A stretch of DNA of 38,830 nt from Acidobacteria subdivision 13 bacterium RH2 MAG17b (GTDB lineage Bacteria; Acidobacteriota; Terriglobia; UBA7540). Positions 8,277 to 16,323 of the stretch are shown here, one piece after another. The translations under genes and the position numbers were made by a program. Within the stretch, counting starts at the first letter, position 1. Every line of letters begins with the position of its first letter. The notes below the pieces were generated by a model. It did not search any database and was not told the origin of the DNA. It saw nothing but the letters and a program-made list of their open reading frames with translations. The stretch is from contig NFUN01000116.1 in the NCBI GenBank assembly GCA_002197525.1, forward strand, positions 1 to 38,830. The letters run 5' to 3'.

Positions 8277-9187
8277 GATCTAAACCCTCTTATTGCACGT
8301 GCAGTTCCCCGAAAAATTGCGTGAACCGCAAACAGCGCCATCAAAGAAAGAATGAAGATCACCCAGCCAGAAAACTCATGAAAAAAGCCCTGCGCCTTGC
8401 TGGGATCCCAGTACATGCCCGTCAACCCCGTGCCCATAATCCGGAGTCCATTAGCGAGCACGGCGATAGGGACCGACGACGCTACCAGTAAGATTCGAAT
8501 GACCAAGCTGCTCTCTAAGAGATATCCATAAATGATGGCCAGCGTCCCGAGTGAGACCAGAGATCGGATGCCGCTGCAAGCTTCGACCACCTCGAGAGAC
8601 ATATTGGGCAGTTGGATGACGTTGCCGTCCTGCAAGACGGGCACCCCTGAGAATCGAAGAAACCACGTAGCCAAGTCCGAAGCCAGAAATTGAAGCGGAA
8701 TCGTGACCAGGTTCATAATCAAGGTTGGAGGAGGAACCATGAGAAACAGAAACGCCCAGGGGAAAAGAACCGCCTTAAAAAAATCCCACCCTTGAAAGTA
8801 AACCACCATCCCCGCAATCAGAAAGACCAGTGAAACGCGGGACACAAACAGCACCGCTGCGAGCACACCAAAGATCAGCAGCGCTAACGCCCCAGCCATG
8901 ATCAGCAGACCCCACCATGACGGCCGCGCTTTTATCGCCGCCAGCCGCTTCCGGTTTCTCCAGATCAGGAAGGCGGAAAAGGCCGGAACGAAAAAACCGT
9001 GGGAGAAATTAGGATCCGTCCACCATTGTTCGACCAGTCTATAGAGAATGCCGGCGTATAGGTATACGAGTAATCCTGCTAAGGCGGCTCCAGGCCATAA
9101 TATCCAAGTGGCAGACCTCGAACTCTCCAGTTCAAGGCCTTCCGCCACGCTTCGTTCGTGCGCGTTATTCATTACCAGTAATTCCAT
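8273..9187 (-). CDS. Exosortase (EpsH/Xrt family transpeptidase-like membrane protease)
   Basis: A 304-residue polytopic membrane protein with about eight hydrophobic segments. The exosortase catalytic residues are visible as Cys204 in VEACSGIRSL, Arg249 in ANGLRIMGTG and His270 in FFHEFSGW. Exosortases cut C-terminal PEP-CTERM-type signals after membrane insertion and are tied to exopolysaccharide synthesis. Here it is followed by EpsI and a TPR lipoprotein on the same strand, and faces the export genes across a 0.5-kb control region. The ATG at 9187 has a weak ribosome binding site and an ATG five codons in is an alternative. The exact subfamily (XrtA or another) cannot be fixed without profile scores. 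Confidence 0.93.
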   Translation of the reverse strand: MELLVMNNAHERSVAEGLELESSRSATWILWPGAALAGLLVYLYAGILYRLVEQWWTDPNFSHGFFVPAFSAFLIWRNRKRLAAIKARPSWWGLLIMAGALALLIFGVLAAVLFVSRVSLVFLIAGMVVYFQGWDFFKAVLFPWAFLFLMVPPPTLIMNLVTIPLQFLASDLATWFLRFSGVPVLQDGNVIQLPNMSLEVVEACSGIRSLVSLGTLAIIYGYLLESSLVIRILLVASSVPIAVLANGLRIMGTGLTGMYWDPSKAQGFFHEFSGWVIFILSLMALFAVHAIFRGTARAIRGFRS

Positions 9188-9224
9188 TCCGCTTCATATA
9201 CAAGCTGGCGGAGGAATAGGGATT

Positions 9225-9239
9225 GCAATTGGCTTTCCA
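9225..9239 (-). promoter_or_regulatory. Candidate sigma54 promoter for the exosortase operon
   Basis: Read on the minus strand, TGGAAAGCCAATTGC has the -24 GG and -12 GC exactly ten bases apart and the full TTGC of the -12 box. The -24 box matches TGG but not the following CAC. Initiation would fall near 9213, about 25 bases before the exosortase start. It is paired with a better site facing the other way at 9626-9640. Confidence 0.45.
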
Positions 9240-9625
9240 TAGTTCAACAGGATTAAGGGTCATTTCAAGAATCGGCGGGATTATCAGAGCACGGCAAGTC
9301 GGGGAATAAGCGAGAATTTGCTGATCCAGATACATAGAACCCTTATTTGCTTGCACCAGATGCTCGTTTTGCGAACGGCACAAAGAAAGCAGGTGAAACT
9401 AGCCCGCTGTACCTTAAACTTCCAGCGGAGCCAAAGATAACACGTCAGACACCCGCTTACTAGTCCTAAAGAATGCCCCGAGAGTGAAAAAAATTACCTA
9501 ATTAGGGAAATTATTCGGCATATCTTAACACGGCTTTTCTGTGTAAATCACGCCATAGTATTGTATGCTTTTGGAAATGGGTATGTTATCAATACTTCCG
9601 GTCGAACGCGAAACCGGCCAGAGAA

Positions 9626-9640
9626 TGGCAGGCGGCTTGC
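9626..9640 (+). promoter_or_regulatory. Candidate sigma54 promoter for the regulator/export operon
   Basis: TGGCAGGCGGCTTGC closely matches the TGGCAC-N5-TTGC consensus, with GG at 9627-9628 and GC at 9639-9640 separated by exactly ten bases. Transcription would begin near 9651, so the upstream ATG at 9651 of the ORF track would have essentially no leader. This supports translation of the regulator from 9702. Confidence 0.6.
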
Positions 9641-9701
9641 CTAACTTTGGATGCATTCAGCAATTAGTGAGCCGTGTCAGGGTGGCCAAGGGAGTTTAAG
9701 C

Positions 9702-10667
9702 ATGCTGGTAAAGATTCCTCCACAAACTGCCGATCAACTTGTTGCTGAATCAAGTCAGCGAGGTCTTTTGGCGCCTTGCATCAGTCCTGCAATTCGGGCC
9801 ATCGAATCGATCATTGCCGACCTTGTGGCTACTGAAATCCCAGTTCTTCTAATCGGTGAAACTGGGACAGGCAAAGAAGTTGCTGCTCTAAGGATTCATC
9901 AGCTTTCGAGACGGCGCGTTGGCCCGTTCATCAAACTGCGATGTTCTGGCCTGAAGATTGAGGATTTCAATCAGCTTCCGATGCCGGGCAATGAAGCCAA
10001 TGCTTTCGACCGGAGCACGGTTTTCCTTGATGAGATAGGCGATCTGAATCCGGCCAGCCAAGCGCGCCTTCTCGAAGCGTTTGTTGGGGTGAATGGCGGC
10101 CCGGAAAGGTTTCAGTTAGGCGCCTGCGTCATCTCCTCGACCAGCCAGAACCTGGAAGGAGCCATGCAAACCGGCCGATTCCGGAATGCCTTGTACTATC
10201 GCCTGAGCGGGGTGTCTCTCCGGCTGCCTCCGCTCCGGGAGCGCACGGAGGATATTCTTCCGCTGGCGAATTTTTTCCTGGATAAATATTCCAGAGCTTT
10301 CGGGAGGCCGCGCCCGCAGTTAAGCACTGCGACTAGCCGCTGGATTCAGGCCTATGCTTGGCCGGGCAATGTCCGCGAGCTTGAGAACACGATGAAGAGA
10401 CTAGTCGCATTGGGCGACGAAGGCTTGGCTCTCAACAGCATGAGTGAAGCTCGCACTGTGGTGTTTGAACAGGCTGTTAACGGCGGAGGATGTTCCTTGA
10501 AGCAGGCGGCTCGAGCTGCGTCGCGAGAAGCCGAAAAGGAGTTGATTCTAAAAGCTTTATCTCGAACCCGATGGAATCGAAAACGCGCTGCCGAGGATCT
10601 CCGTATCAGTTACAAAGCCCTGCTTTATAAGTTGAAGCAGATCGGTGTGGAAAATCCGAATTCATGA
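9702..10667 (+). CDS. Sigma54-activator-type AAA+ regulator lacking the GAFTGA loop, Fis-type HTH
   Basis: A 321-residue protein made only of an AAA+ domain and a C-terminal helix-turn-helix, with no receiver or sensor domain. It shows Walker A GETGTGKE (52-59), Walker B VFLDE (107-111), an arginine-finger region FRNALYYRL, sensor II WPGNVRELEN, and a Fis-like HTH (RKRAAEDLRISYKALLYKL) at the end. Between Walker A and B, where activators have FGHEKGAFTGA plus about ten residues, this protein reads PMPGNEANAFDRS. The sigma54-contacting GAFTGA motif is absent and the interval is about ten residues short. The start is set at 9702 (GGGAG site) because the ATG at 9651 sits on the predicted transcription start. 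It probably controls the locus, perhaps not as a classical sigma54 activator. Confidence 0.88.
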   Translation: MLVKIPPQTADQLVAESSQRGLLAPCISPAIRAIESIIADLVATEIPVLLIGETGTGKEVAALRIHQLSRRRVGPFIKLRCSGLKIEDFNQLPMPGNEANAFDRSTVFLDEIGDLNPASQARLLEAFVGVNGGPERFQLGACVISSTSQNLEGAMQTGRFRNALYYRLSGVSLRLPPLRERTEDILPLANFFLDKYSRAFGRPRPQLSTATSRWIQAYAWPGNVRELENTMKRLVALGDEGLALNSMSEARTVVFEQAVNGGGCSLKQAARAASREAEKELILKALSRTRWNRKRAAEDLRISYKALLYKLKQIGVENPNS

Positions 10668-10690
10668 TTTGCTTTTCAGGAGTTGGAGAT

Positions 10691-11326
10691 ATGAAGCAAA
10701 AATCTAAGGCGTATATGATGGCGGTATGGTTGGGAGCTTTGATCGTGGCAGCAATGCCCGCCGCGGGCGGGCAGAACCGCCGTGGCGGCCAGCAAAGCGG
10801 TTCCCACTCGTCAACCCAGTCACCCACGATTCCAGCAAGCCCGGACTATGTGATCCATCCCGATGATGTGCTCGATGTCACCGTGTGGAAGCAACCCGAC
10901 CTTTCGTTTCGGGGTCTTCCTGTCCGCCCCGACGGCCGGATTTCCCTGCCCCTGGTTAACGACATTCAGGCGTCAGGTCTGACAGCCATGCAGCTTTCCG
11001 CTGCCATAACCCAAAAGCTCAAAAAGTACCTTGTAGATCCTCAGGTTACGGTGGTGGTCGCGACGGTTAACAGCCAGCGCTACTATATGCTGGGGGAAGT
11101 ACCGCGTCCCGGAGTTTTCCCGCTGCTCCCAGGAATGACCGCCCTCCAAGCCCTTTCTGCTGCCGGGGGGTTCACTGAATTCGCCAATTCGAACAAGATA
11201 TACATCCTGCGCAAGGTCAATGGGAAGCAGGTGAAGCTCCCCTTCAATTACAAAGCCGTGCTTAGCGGCAAAGACCTTCAGGAGAATATTCAACTAAAGC
11301 CGAACGACACTATAGTTGTGCCGTAA
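10691..11326 (+). CDS. Wza-like polysaccharide export protein (Poly_export/SLBB)
   Basis: About 211 residues starting MKQKSKAYMMAVWLGALIVAAMPA, a signal peptide with no obvious lipobox cysteine. A polysaccharide export domain follows (YVIHPDDVLDVTVWKQPDLS ... VRPDGRISLPLVNDIQASG), then an SLBB domain (YYMLGEVPRPGVFPLLPGM ... LSAAGGFTEFA). It should be the periplasmic/outer-membrane export subunit. It is shorter than E. coli Wza and has no C-terminal transmembrane helix, like other exosortase-locus versions. The open frame starts at 10664 overlapping the regulator stop (ATGA). The ATG at 10691 has an AGGAGttggag site and gives the signal peptide directly, so it is preferred. It is coupled to the regulator gene. 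Confidence 0.88.
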   Translation: MKQKSKAYMMAVWLGALIVAAMPAAGGQNRRGGQQSGSHSSTQSPTIPASPDYVIHPDDVLDVTVWKQPDLSFRGLPVRPDGRISLPLVNDIQASGLTAMQLSAAITQKLKKYLVDPQVTVVVATVNSQRYYMLGEVPRPGVFPLLPGMTALQALSAAGGFTEFANSNKIYILRKVNGKQVKLPFNYKAVLSGKDLQENIQLKPNDTIVVP

Positions 11327-11354
11327 CAAGAGCGCTTGAGGTCTGAGAGAATCA

Positions 11355-12818
11355 ATGATGAGCTGCCGACGGTGTTTAATTCCAGTGATTGCCGGGCTAC
11401 TTTGCCTGTCTGTGCTGACCCGTGCGCAGGAAGGGTCTTTGCCGGGAGGTTCATCTTCCCAGGCTGGTGGAGAGTCCGCGCCGTCGCAGGGCGTGGGGAC
11501 ACCCGGATCTTCAGGCTCGTCGAATCCGCAGCTTCAACCAGATACTCATCCCCTGGCTGGCGCCTACCTTTACACGCTAGGTTCGGCGTTTGAGGGGCGC
11601 AGCTACTTCGAACCGGTGTTTTCCCTCAGTGAGGTTGGAGAGACTAATCCTCAATACATCTCGAACGCCAAACAGACATTTTCGGCTTCGACTATTCCCA
11701 TGGCTCAGCTTTTGCTGGTTCATCAGAGCAAGACCAACGAGATCGAGGCCGGTTACGTGGGCGGGGCGTTCATCTATGATAACGGCATTGCGCCAGTTGC
11801 TACCTTCCACGAGTTTAATGTGACGGATGTGAAGCAATTCCGCCGCTTTCAAGTAAGCCTATCCGACATCTTCAGCTATCTTCCCGAGGCGGCGTTTGGG
11901 TTCGGCGGGTTCGGCGGGATCGGCGCCGGGATGGGCGGGATGGGTGCCGGGATTTCCGGCGGCTTAGGAGTTGGCATGGGGGCTGGTCTGGTTAATCCGA
12001 TGTACAGCCCGAATCAGTCAATCCTGACCAGCCAGTTCGGTTCTTACAACAACACTGCTATAGCTCAGGCTGTTTACAGCGCCACGGCCAGGACAAAGAT
12101 TTCCGTGGGCGGTTCGTTTGGCACGTTACAGTCAGGGAGCAACCAAGCCGGTTTCATCAGCGGCAACAATGCGATGGGTTTCTTGGGAGTGCAACATAGT
12201 TTAACTGCACGAGATACCCTCGGATTGATGTACGACTATGGAGCGTTCAACTATGTTGGCTTGGCCGAGTCGTTCCGGACACAGATGTTGAATTTGGCGT
12301 ATGGGCGAAAGATTACGGGAAGACTGGCATTGCAGCTTTACGGCGGTCCGGAACTGCTAACTTACCGGACGAGCCCGTTGGCATCATTTACCAGCGTGTC
12401 CGCTTCCGGTACTGGCGCTCTAACTTATGCGCTCCGCCGGAATACGCTGGGGGTGTTTGTCAGCCGCTATGCCACAGGGGGTTCAGGAGTTGTCGCGGGA
12501 ACCAATACCACGATCGTTTCAGGAAATTGGACGCGGCAATTGACGCAGCGATGGTCAGGAACGGTTTACGGCGGATATGCTCGAAACACGCCGCTCGCCA
12601 CTAGCAGCGTCCCGTCTGCCGGACAGTATACGTCATGGTTCGGCAACGCGGTTTTAACCCGGGACATCGGACGTTACATCAGTTTCTATGTTGGATACGA
12701 ATACGAGCGGCAGGCTACAAATTCCGGGCCTTGCACGTCCGCTTTCTGCGCGGGCAATCTGGCCTCGCAGATCCTCGGAGTGGGGATAACTTTCAAGCCT
12801 CACCCCATCGGACTCTGA
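11355..12818 (+). CDS. Putative outer-membrane beta-barrel protein with glycine-rich insert
   Basis: A 487-residue protein with a signal peptide (MMSCRRCLIPVIAGLLCLSVLTRAQ) and then a Ser/Gly/Pro-rich linker. The bulk is alternating aromatic/small-residue strands (RLALQLYGGPELL, LGVFVSRYATGG, RWSGTVYGGYARN), ending in RYISFYVGYEYERQA and GVGITFKPHP. This is the look of an outer-membrane barrel. Around residues 180-212 there is an almost pure Gly/Met/Ala/Phe stretch (FGGFGGIGAGMGGMGAG). Position between the Wza-like and Wzz-like genes suggests a companion porin for polysaccharide export. No named family is recognised with certainty. The start could be either of two adjacent ATGs (11355 or 11358). 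Confidence 0.72.
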   Translation: MMSCRRCLIPVIAGLLCLSVLTRAQEGSLPGGSSSQAGGESAPSQGVGTPGSSGSSNPQLQPDTHPLAGAYLYTLGSAFEGRSYFEPVFSLSEVGETNPQYISNAKQTFSASTIPMAQLLLVHQSKTNEIEAGYVGGAFIYDNGIAPVATFHEFNVTDVKQFRRFQVSLSDIFSYLPEAAFGFGGFGGIGAGMGGMGAGISGGLGVGMGAGLVNPMYSPNQSILTSQFGSYNNTAIAQAVYSATARTKISVGGSFGTLQSGSNQAGFISGNNAMGFLGVQHSLTARDTLGLMYDYGAFNYVGLAESFRTQMLNLAYGRKITGRLALQLYGGPELLTYRTSPLASFTSVSASGTGALTYALRRNTLGVFVSRYATGGSGVVAGTNTTIVSGNWTRQLTQRWSGTVYGGYARNTPLATSSVPSAGQYTSWFGNAVLTRDIGRYISFYVGYEYERQATNSGPCTSAFCAGNLASQILGVGITFKPHPIGL

Positions 12819-12867
12819 TCTTAAGATCTTTTGCAGCTCGCAGGGCAAAGGTAGGGGGTTAACAAGT

Positions 12868-14418
12868 ATGCTTTTGGGTCGACAACTCAATTTTGATGAT
12901 TATGCCGCCATTCTGCGCCGCCGTCTTTGGGTGATCCTCATTCCGGCGCTGTTAGGACCGTTCGTCGCTTACCTGATTGCCAGGCACCTGCGGCCTCGCT
13001 ACACCTCAAACAGTCTGATTTTGATCGAGCAGCCAAAGGTGCCCGCTAGCTTTGTTCCGTCGGTTGTGGGGAATGACTTGACCTCCAGACTCGCTAATAT
13101 GGAAGAACAGATTTTGAGCCGCACGCGCCTTGAGCCTCTGATCGACCGCTACGGGCTCTACCGGTCTGATATTCATCGGGTTTCCATAGAGGAATTGGTG
13201 GCGCGGATGCGGCAGGATATCTCGGTGACGCCTGTGAGCTTCGCGAATGGAGGAACAGATCAGAACAAGAGCGTACCAGGATTTCGGATAAGCTTCACGG
13301 CGAGCAATCCCCAAAGCGCCCAGGCCGTTTGCTCCGAGATTACTTCGATGTTCGTGGACGAAAACTTGCGGCTTCGAGAGTCGCGGGCCGAAGGCACGGC
13401 GACTTTCATTGCGATGGAACTGCAGTTGGCGAAGCAAAAGCTGGATGCGGAAGACGCCAGACTTGCGGGATTCAAGCAGCGGTACTTTGGCTCTCTTCCG
13501 GATCAAGAGCAGTCAACGGTCCGGATGCTCGGAACACTTTCGGCGCAATTGAACAGCCTAACCGACGCCCTCGGACGTTATCAGGACGACAGAACTTATA
13601 CAGAATCTCTTTTGACTCAACAGGTCGCTGCGTGGAAAGCTTCGCAAACAGGTTCTAGCCCGCAGACTTTACAACAAGAACTTGCTACCCTCGAAAACCG
13701 TCTGGCAACCCTTCGCACTCAGTACACGGAGGATTATCCGGATGTCGTCAGCGCTAAGCGGGACATTGCCAACATGAAAAATAAGATAGCCCAGCAACAG
13801 GCTGTGGACGCAGCTAATAAGACGAAGGCTCCGGTCCAGTCAGCGAACATCCTCAGCGAGCCGCCCGAGATCGGGCGGCTTCACGCTCAGTTGGGTTCTA
13901 TCGATGCAGCGATGAAGGAGAGCAAGCGCGAGCAAGCGCGGGTTCGAAGCCAGATCAACTATTATGAGGCAAAGTTGAAGCTGACGCCCACCGTTGAGCA
14001 GCAGTACAAGGACATTACTCGCAATTATCAAACGGCGCTGGCATTCTATAATAGCCTTCTCGCTAAAGAAAATGAGTCTGAGATGTCGACCAACCTTGAG
14101 AAGCGCCAAGAGGGTGAGCAATTTCAGGTTCTTGATCCTGCGGATTTGCCCCAGAAGCCTTCATTTCCCGATAAGTTACGGTTTGCGGCAGGAGGCCTTG
14201 CCGTTGGGCTTCTGCTGGGAGCTGGCATGGCGTTGCTGTTTGAGATGAAGGATAAGGCGCTCAGAGACGACCGCGACGTCGAGTTTTTTCTGGGAGTGCC
14301 TACGCTCGCTCTCGTGCCTTCAATGGATGATGGGCGCGGGGGGCAGTCAGATTTACTGGCGAAGCGGCACAAACTGGAGGCAGCCGTCAGTAAGCTACTC
14401 CCGTCGGGGCGAAAGTAG
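12868..14418 (+). CDS. Wzz/GumC-type polysaccharide chain-length determinant
   Basis: A 516-residue inner-membrane polysaccharide co-polymerase. An N-terminal Wzz domain begins DDYAAILRRRLWVILIPALL with the first membrane span (about 18-36). A long periplasmic coiled-coil follows (about 170-400, with LENRLATLRTQYTEDYPDVVSAKRD), and then the proline-rich motif LDPADLPQKPSFP just before the second span (about 435-455). The cytoplasmic tail (KALRDDRDVEFFLGVPTLALVPSM) lacks a kinase domain, which is encoded separately two genes downstream. It should set chain length and work with the CpsD-like kinase. Start ATG at 12868 after a G-rich site. Only six bases separate it from the next gene. Confidence 0.92.
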   Translation: MLLGRQLNFDDYAAILRRRLWVILIPALLGPFVAYLIARHLRPRYTSNSLILIEQPKVPASFVPSVVGNDLTSRLANMEEQILSRTRLEPLIDRYGLYRSDIHRVSIEELVARMRQDISVTPVSFANGGTDQNKSVPGFRISFTASNPQSAQAVCSEITSMFVDENLRLRESRAEGTATFIAMELQLAKQKLDAEDARLAGFKQRYFGSLPDQEQSTVRMLGTLSAQLNSLTDALGRYQDDRTYTESLLTQQVAAWKASQTGSSPQTLQQELATLENRLATLRTQYTEDYPDVVSAKRDIANMKNKIAQQQAVDAANKTKAPVQSANILSEPPEIGRLHAQLGSIDAAMKESKREQARVRSQINYYEAKLKLTPTVEQQYKDITRNYQTALAFYNSLLAKENESEMSTNLEKRQEGEQFQVLDPADLPQKPSFPDKLRFAAGGLAVGLLLGAGMALLFEMKDKALRDDRDVEFFLGVPTLALVPSMDDGRGGQSDLLAKRHKLEAAVSKLLPSGRK

Positions 14419-14423
14419 GCTGC

Positions 14424-15344
14424 ATGTACAAGAAGTTCTTCGGGTTGCGCGAAAACCCGTTTAATGTCAGTCCGGATCCGCGTTACCTTTTCGTTACGCC
14501 TCACACCGAGGAGGCCCTGTCGTGCTTGACGCACGGTATTCAAAGGCGCAAGGGTTTTGTGTTGCTGACCGGAGAGGTGGGTACTGGCAAAACAACTCTC
14601 ATTAACAAGCTTCTCGAGTGGTTGCACCGGGAGGGACATGCGACGGCGTTCATTTTCAACCCGCGCCTCAGTGAAGACCAGTTCTTTGATTTCATGATGG
14701 CTGATTTTGGAATAGCTTGCGATACCCGGTCGAAGAGCCAAGTGTTGTTGCGGCTAAACCAATGGCTTTTAGAACGCTATCGGGCTGGTGAGGCAGCGGT
14801 TCTTATTGTAGACGAAGCGCAGGATCTGTCCCTTAGCCTCCTCGAAGAAATTCGCTTGCTTACGAACTTCGAAACTTACAGCGAAAAACTTCTGCAAATC
14901 GTCCTGTCTGGCCAGCCCGAGTTGGATGTGAAGCTGAGGCAGCCTGAGCTTCGCCAGCTTCGCCAACGCATCACGCTGCGGTCGAAGACGTATCCGCTGA
15001 CATCAGCGGAAACTGCGGGATACATCAACAGCCGCTTGCGCATTGCCGGAAGCGACGGCCAGTTGATCTTTACACCGGAAGCCATCGTGGCGATTTATCA
15101 ATACTCCCGGGGTATTCCGCGCATCGTTAATGTACTGTGCGAACACGCTCTTATTGGCGCCTTTGCCGATCAACGCAGGCCGGTCACCGCCGAGATCGTT
15201 CAGGGGGTGGCCGAAGAGTTCGAGTTGACTCCGGCCGACGCAGGTTCGGCAGAAAACCTCCAACCTGCAGGACAAGGATCCGCAAGCATGGAGGCATCCC
15301 GGAACTGGGCCACGCTTATGGACCGGTTGCGCAGGCCTGAATAG
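14424..15344 (+). CDS. Exosortase-locus AAA ATPase (ExeA-like, TIGR03015 type)
   Basis: A 306-residue cytoplasmic ATPase. It starts with the characteristic MYKKFFGLRENPFNVSPDP, then Walker A TGEVGTGKTT (49-58) and Walker B VLIVDEAQDL (126-135), with sensor-like LSGQPELDVKL and the arginine-bearing RQRITLRSKTYPL region. This matches the ExeA-like ATPases routinely found in exosortase-associated polysaccharide loci. They are often called putative secretion ATPases, but their substrate is unknown. There is no peptidoglycan-binding domain at the C-terminus, unlike ExeA proper. Sandwiched between Wzz-like and kinase genes with very short gaps, so clearly in the same operon. Confidence 0.92.
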   Translation: MYKKFFGLRENPFNVSPDPRYLFVTPHTEEALSCLTHGIQRRKGFVLLTGEVGTGKTTLINKLLEWLHREGHATAFIFNPRLSEDQFFDFMMADFGIACDTRSKSQVLLRLNQWLLERYRAGEAAVLIVDEAQDLSLSLLEEIRLLTNFETYSEKLLQIVLSGQPELDVKLRQPELRQLRQRITLRSKTYPLTSAETAGYINSRLRIAGSDGQLIFTPEAIVAIYQYSRGIPRIVNVLCEHALIGAFADQRRPVTAEIVQGVAEEFELTPADAGSAENLQPAGQGSASMEASRNWATLMDRLRRPE

Positions 15345-15372
15345 CATGGGGCCGGATTAGGAAGGGAAGTTT

Positions 15373-16317
15373 ATGAGTCGAATTCACGACGCCTTAAGAA
15401 AGGCGGAGCAGGACCGCGCAGCAGATCTTCCCCCAGGGACGGGAGGGGATGACGCTCAACCTGTAGATTCTCTGTTCCAGAAAACCTTGCCGACCGCCCC
15501 GGAGCCAGACCTCGATAGTAGGAGTTCAGCGGCAGAGCCCGTTCGTGGGCTGGAGCGCATGGACGGGGTGACTCTTGAGGGATGGATGGCAGAGTGTCCG
15601 CAGTCGCCGTGGAAACCAGACCCTCATATGGTTCTGTTCGTGAACCCTGGAGATGCACAAACCGGCGTGGAAGAATTCAGGACGCTCCGGACACAGCTCA
15701 CCCAGATGCGCGAGAAGCTGCCTCTACAAACGTTGCTGGTTACGAGCGCCCTCGCAGGTGAAGGTAAAACCTTTGTCTCCGCTAACCTGGCACAAGCGTT
15801 TGTGCAACAGCACGGCCGCCGCGTACTGCTGATTGACGCCGACCTGAGGATTTCGAACCTTCACGCGTTATTGGGTGCTGCGCGGAGCCCAGGCCTGGCT
15901 GATTTTCTGTGCGGTGAGACCGATGCGCCCCGTATTTTTCAACGCGGGGTCCCGGGGAACCTCTTCTTTATTCCTGGGGGAAAATCGGTTTCCAACCCCG
16001 TGGAGCTGATTGGGAACGGCCGGCTGAAAGGCCTTCTGCACCGCGTCGCGCCACTGTTTGATTGGATAGTAATCGATTCACCCCCATGCGTTCCTCTCTC
16101 CGATGCCAGTCTGCTTGCGGACCTTACTGATGGGGTACTGATGGTAGTGCACTCCGGAAAGACTCCGTTTGATATCGCACAAAAAGCGAGCCAAATGTTT
16201 CGTGACCGGCATCTGCTAGGTGTCGTGTTGAATCAGGTAAGGCCTCAAGCCCCTTACAGCGCCTACTATTACAGGCCGGCGGAAGAGCATATTGCTAAAA
16301 ACGGTTCCAGGGGATAA
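15373..16317 (+). CDS. CpsD/CapB-like tyrosine-protein kinase (exosortase-locus type)
   Basis: A 314-residue BY-kinase-type ATPase. The opening MSRIHDALRKAEQDRA is typical of exosortase-associated tyrosine autokinases. The Walker A-type loop is SALAGEGKT (125-133), the second Walker motif is LLIDADLR (152-159), and IDSPPC provides the Walker B-like strand. The C-terminal tail holds a short tyrosine cluster (PYSAYYYRP), the likely autophosphorylation site. It has no membrane spans and presumably pairs with the Wzz-like protein two genes upstream to regulate polymerisation and export through phosphorylation cycles. The ATG at 15373 follows the aggaaggga site. Confidence 0.9.
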   Translation: MSRIHDALRKAEQDRAADLPPGTGGDDAQPVDSLFQKTLPTAPEPDLDSRSSAAEPVRGLERMDGVTLEGWMAECPQSPWKPDPHMVLFVNPGDAQTGVEEFRTLRTQLTQMREKLPLQTLLVTSALAGEGKTFVSANLAQAFVQQHGRRVLLIDADLRISNLHALLGAARSPGLADFLCGETDAPRIFQRGVPGNLFFIPGGKSVSNPVELIGNGRLKGLLHRVAPLFDWIVIDSPPCVPLSDASLLADLTDGVLMVVHSGKTPFDIAQKASQMFRDRHLLGVVLNQVRPQAPYSAYYYRPAEEHIAKNGSRG

Positions 16318-16323
16318 CCATCT

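Larger units (their letters stand above)
9188..9701. other. Divergent intergenic control region of the polysaccharide locus
   Basis: This 514-base gap separates the two divergent blocks and is clearly more AT-rich than its surroundings, especially 9480-9600. It contains the two sigma54-like promoter candidates described separately and a perfect palindrome CCTAATTAGG at 9497-9506. No convincing coding frame was seen in it. The listed 72-residue minus-strand ORF has no supporting features. Confidence 0.6.

Noticed and set aside
9497-9506. Palindrome CCTAATTAGG in the divergent control region as a possible operator.
   Set aside because: A single 10-base AT-rich palindrome in an AT-rich spacer is weak evidence. 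Noted in the region entry only.
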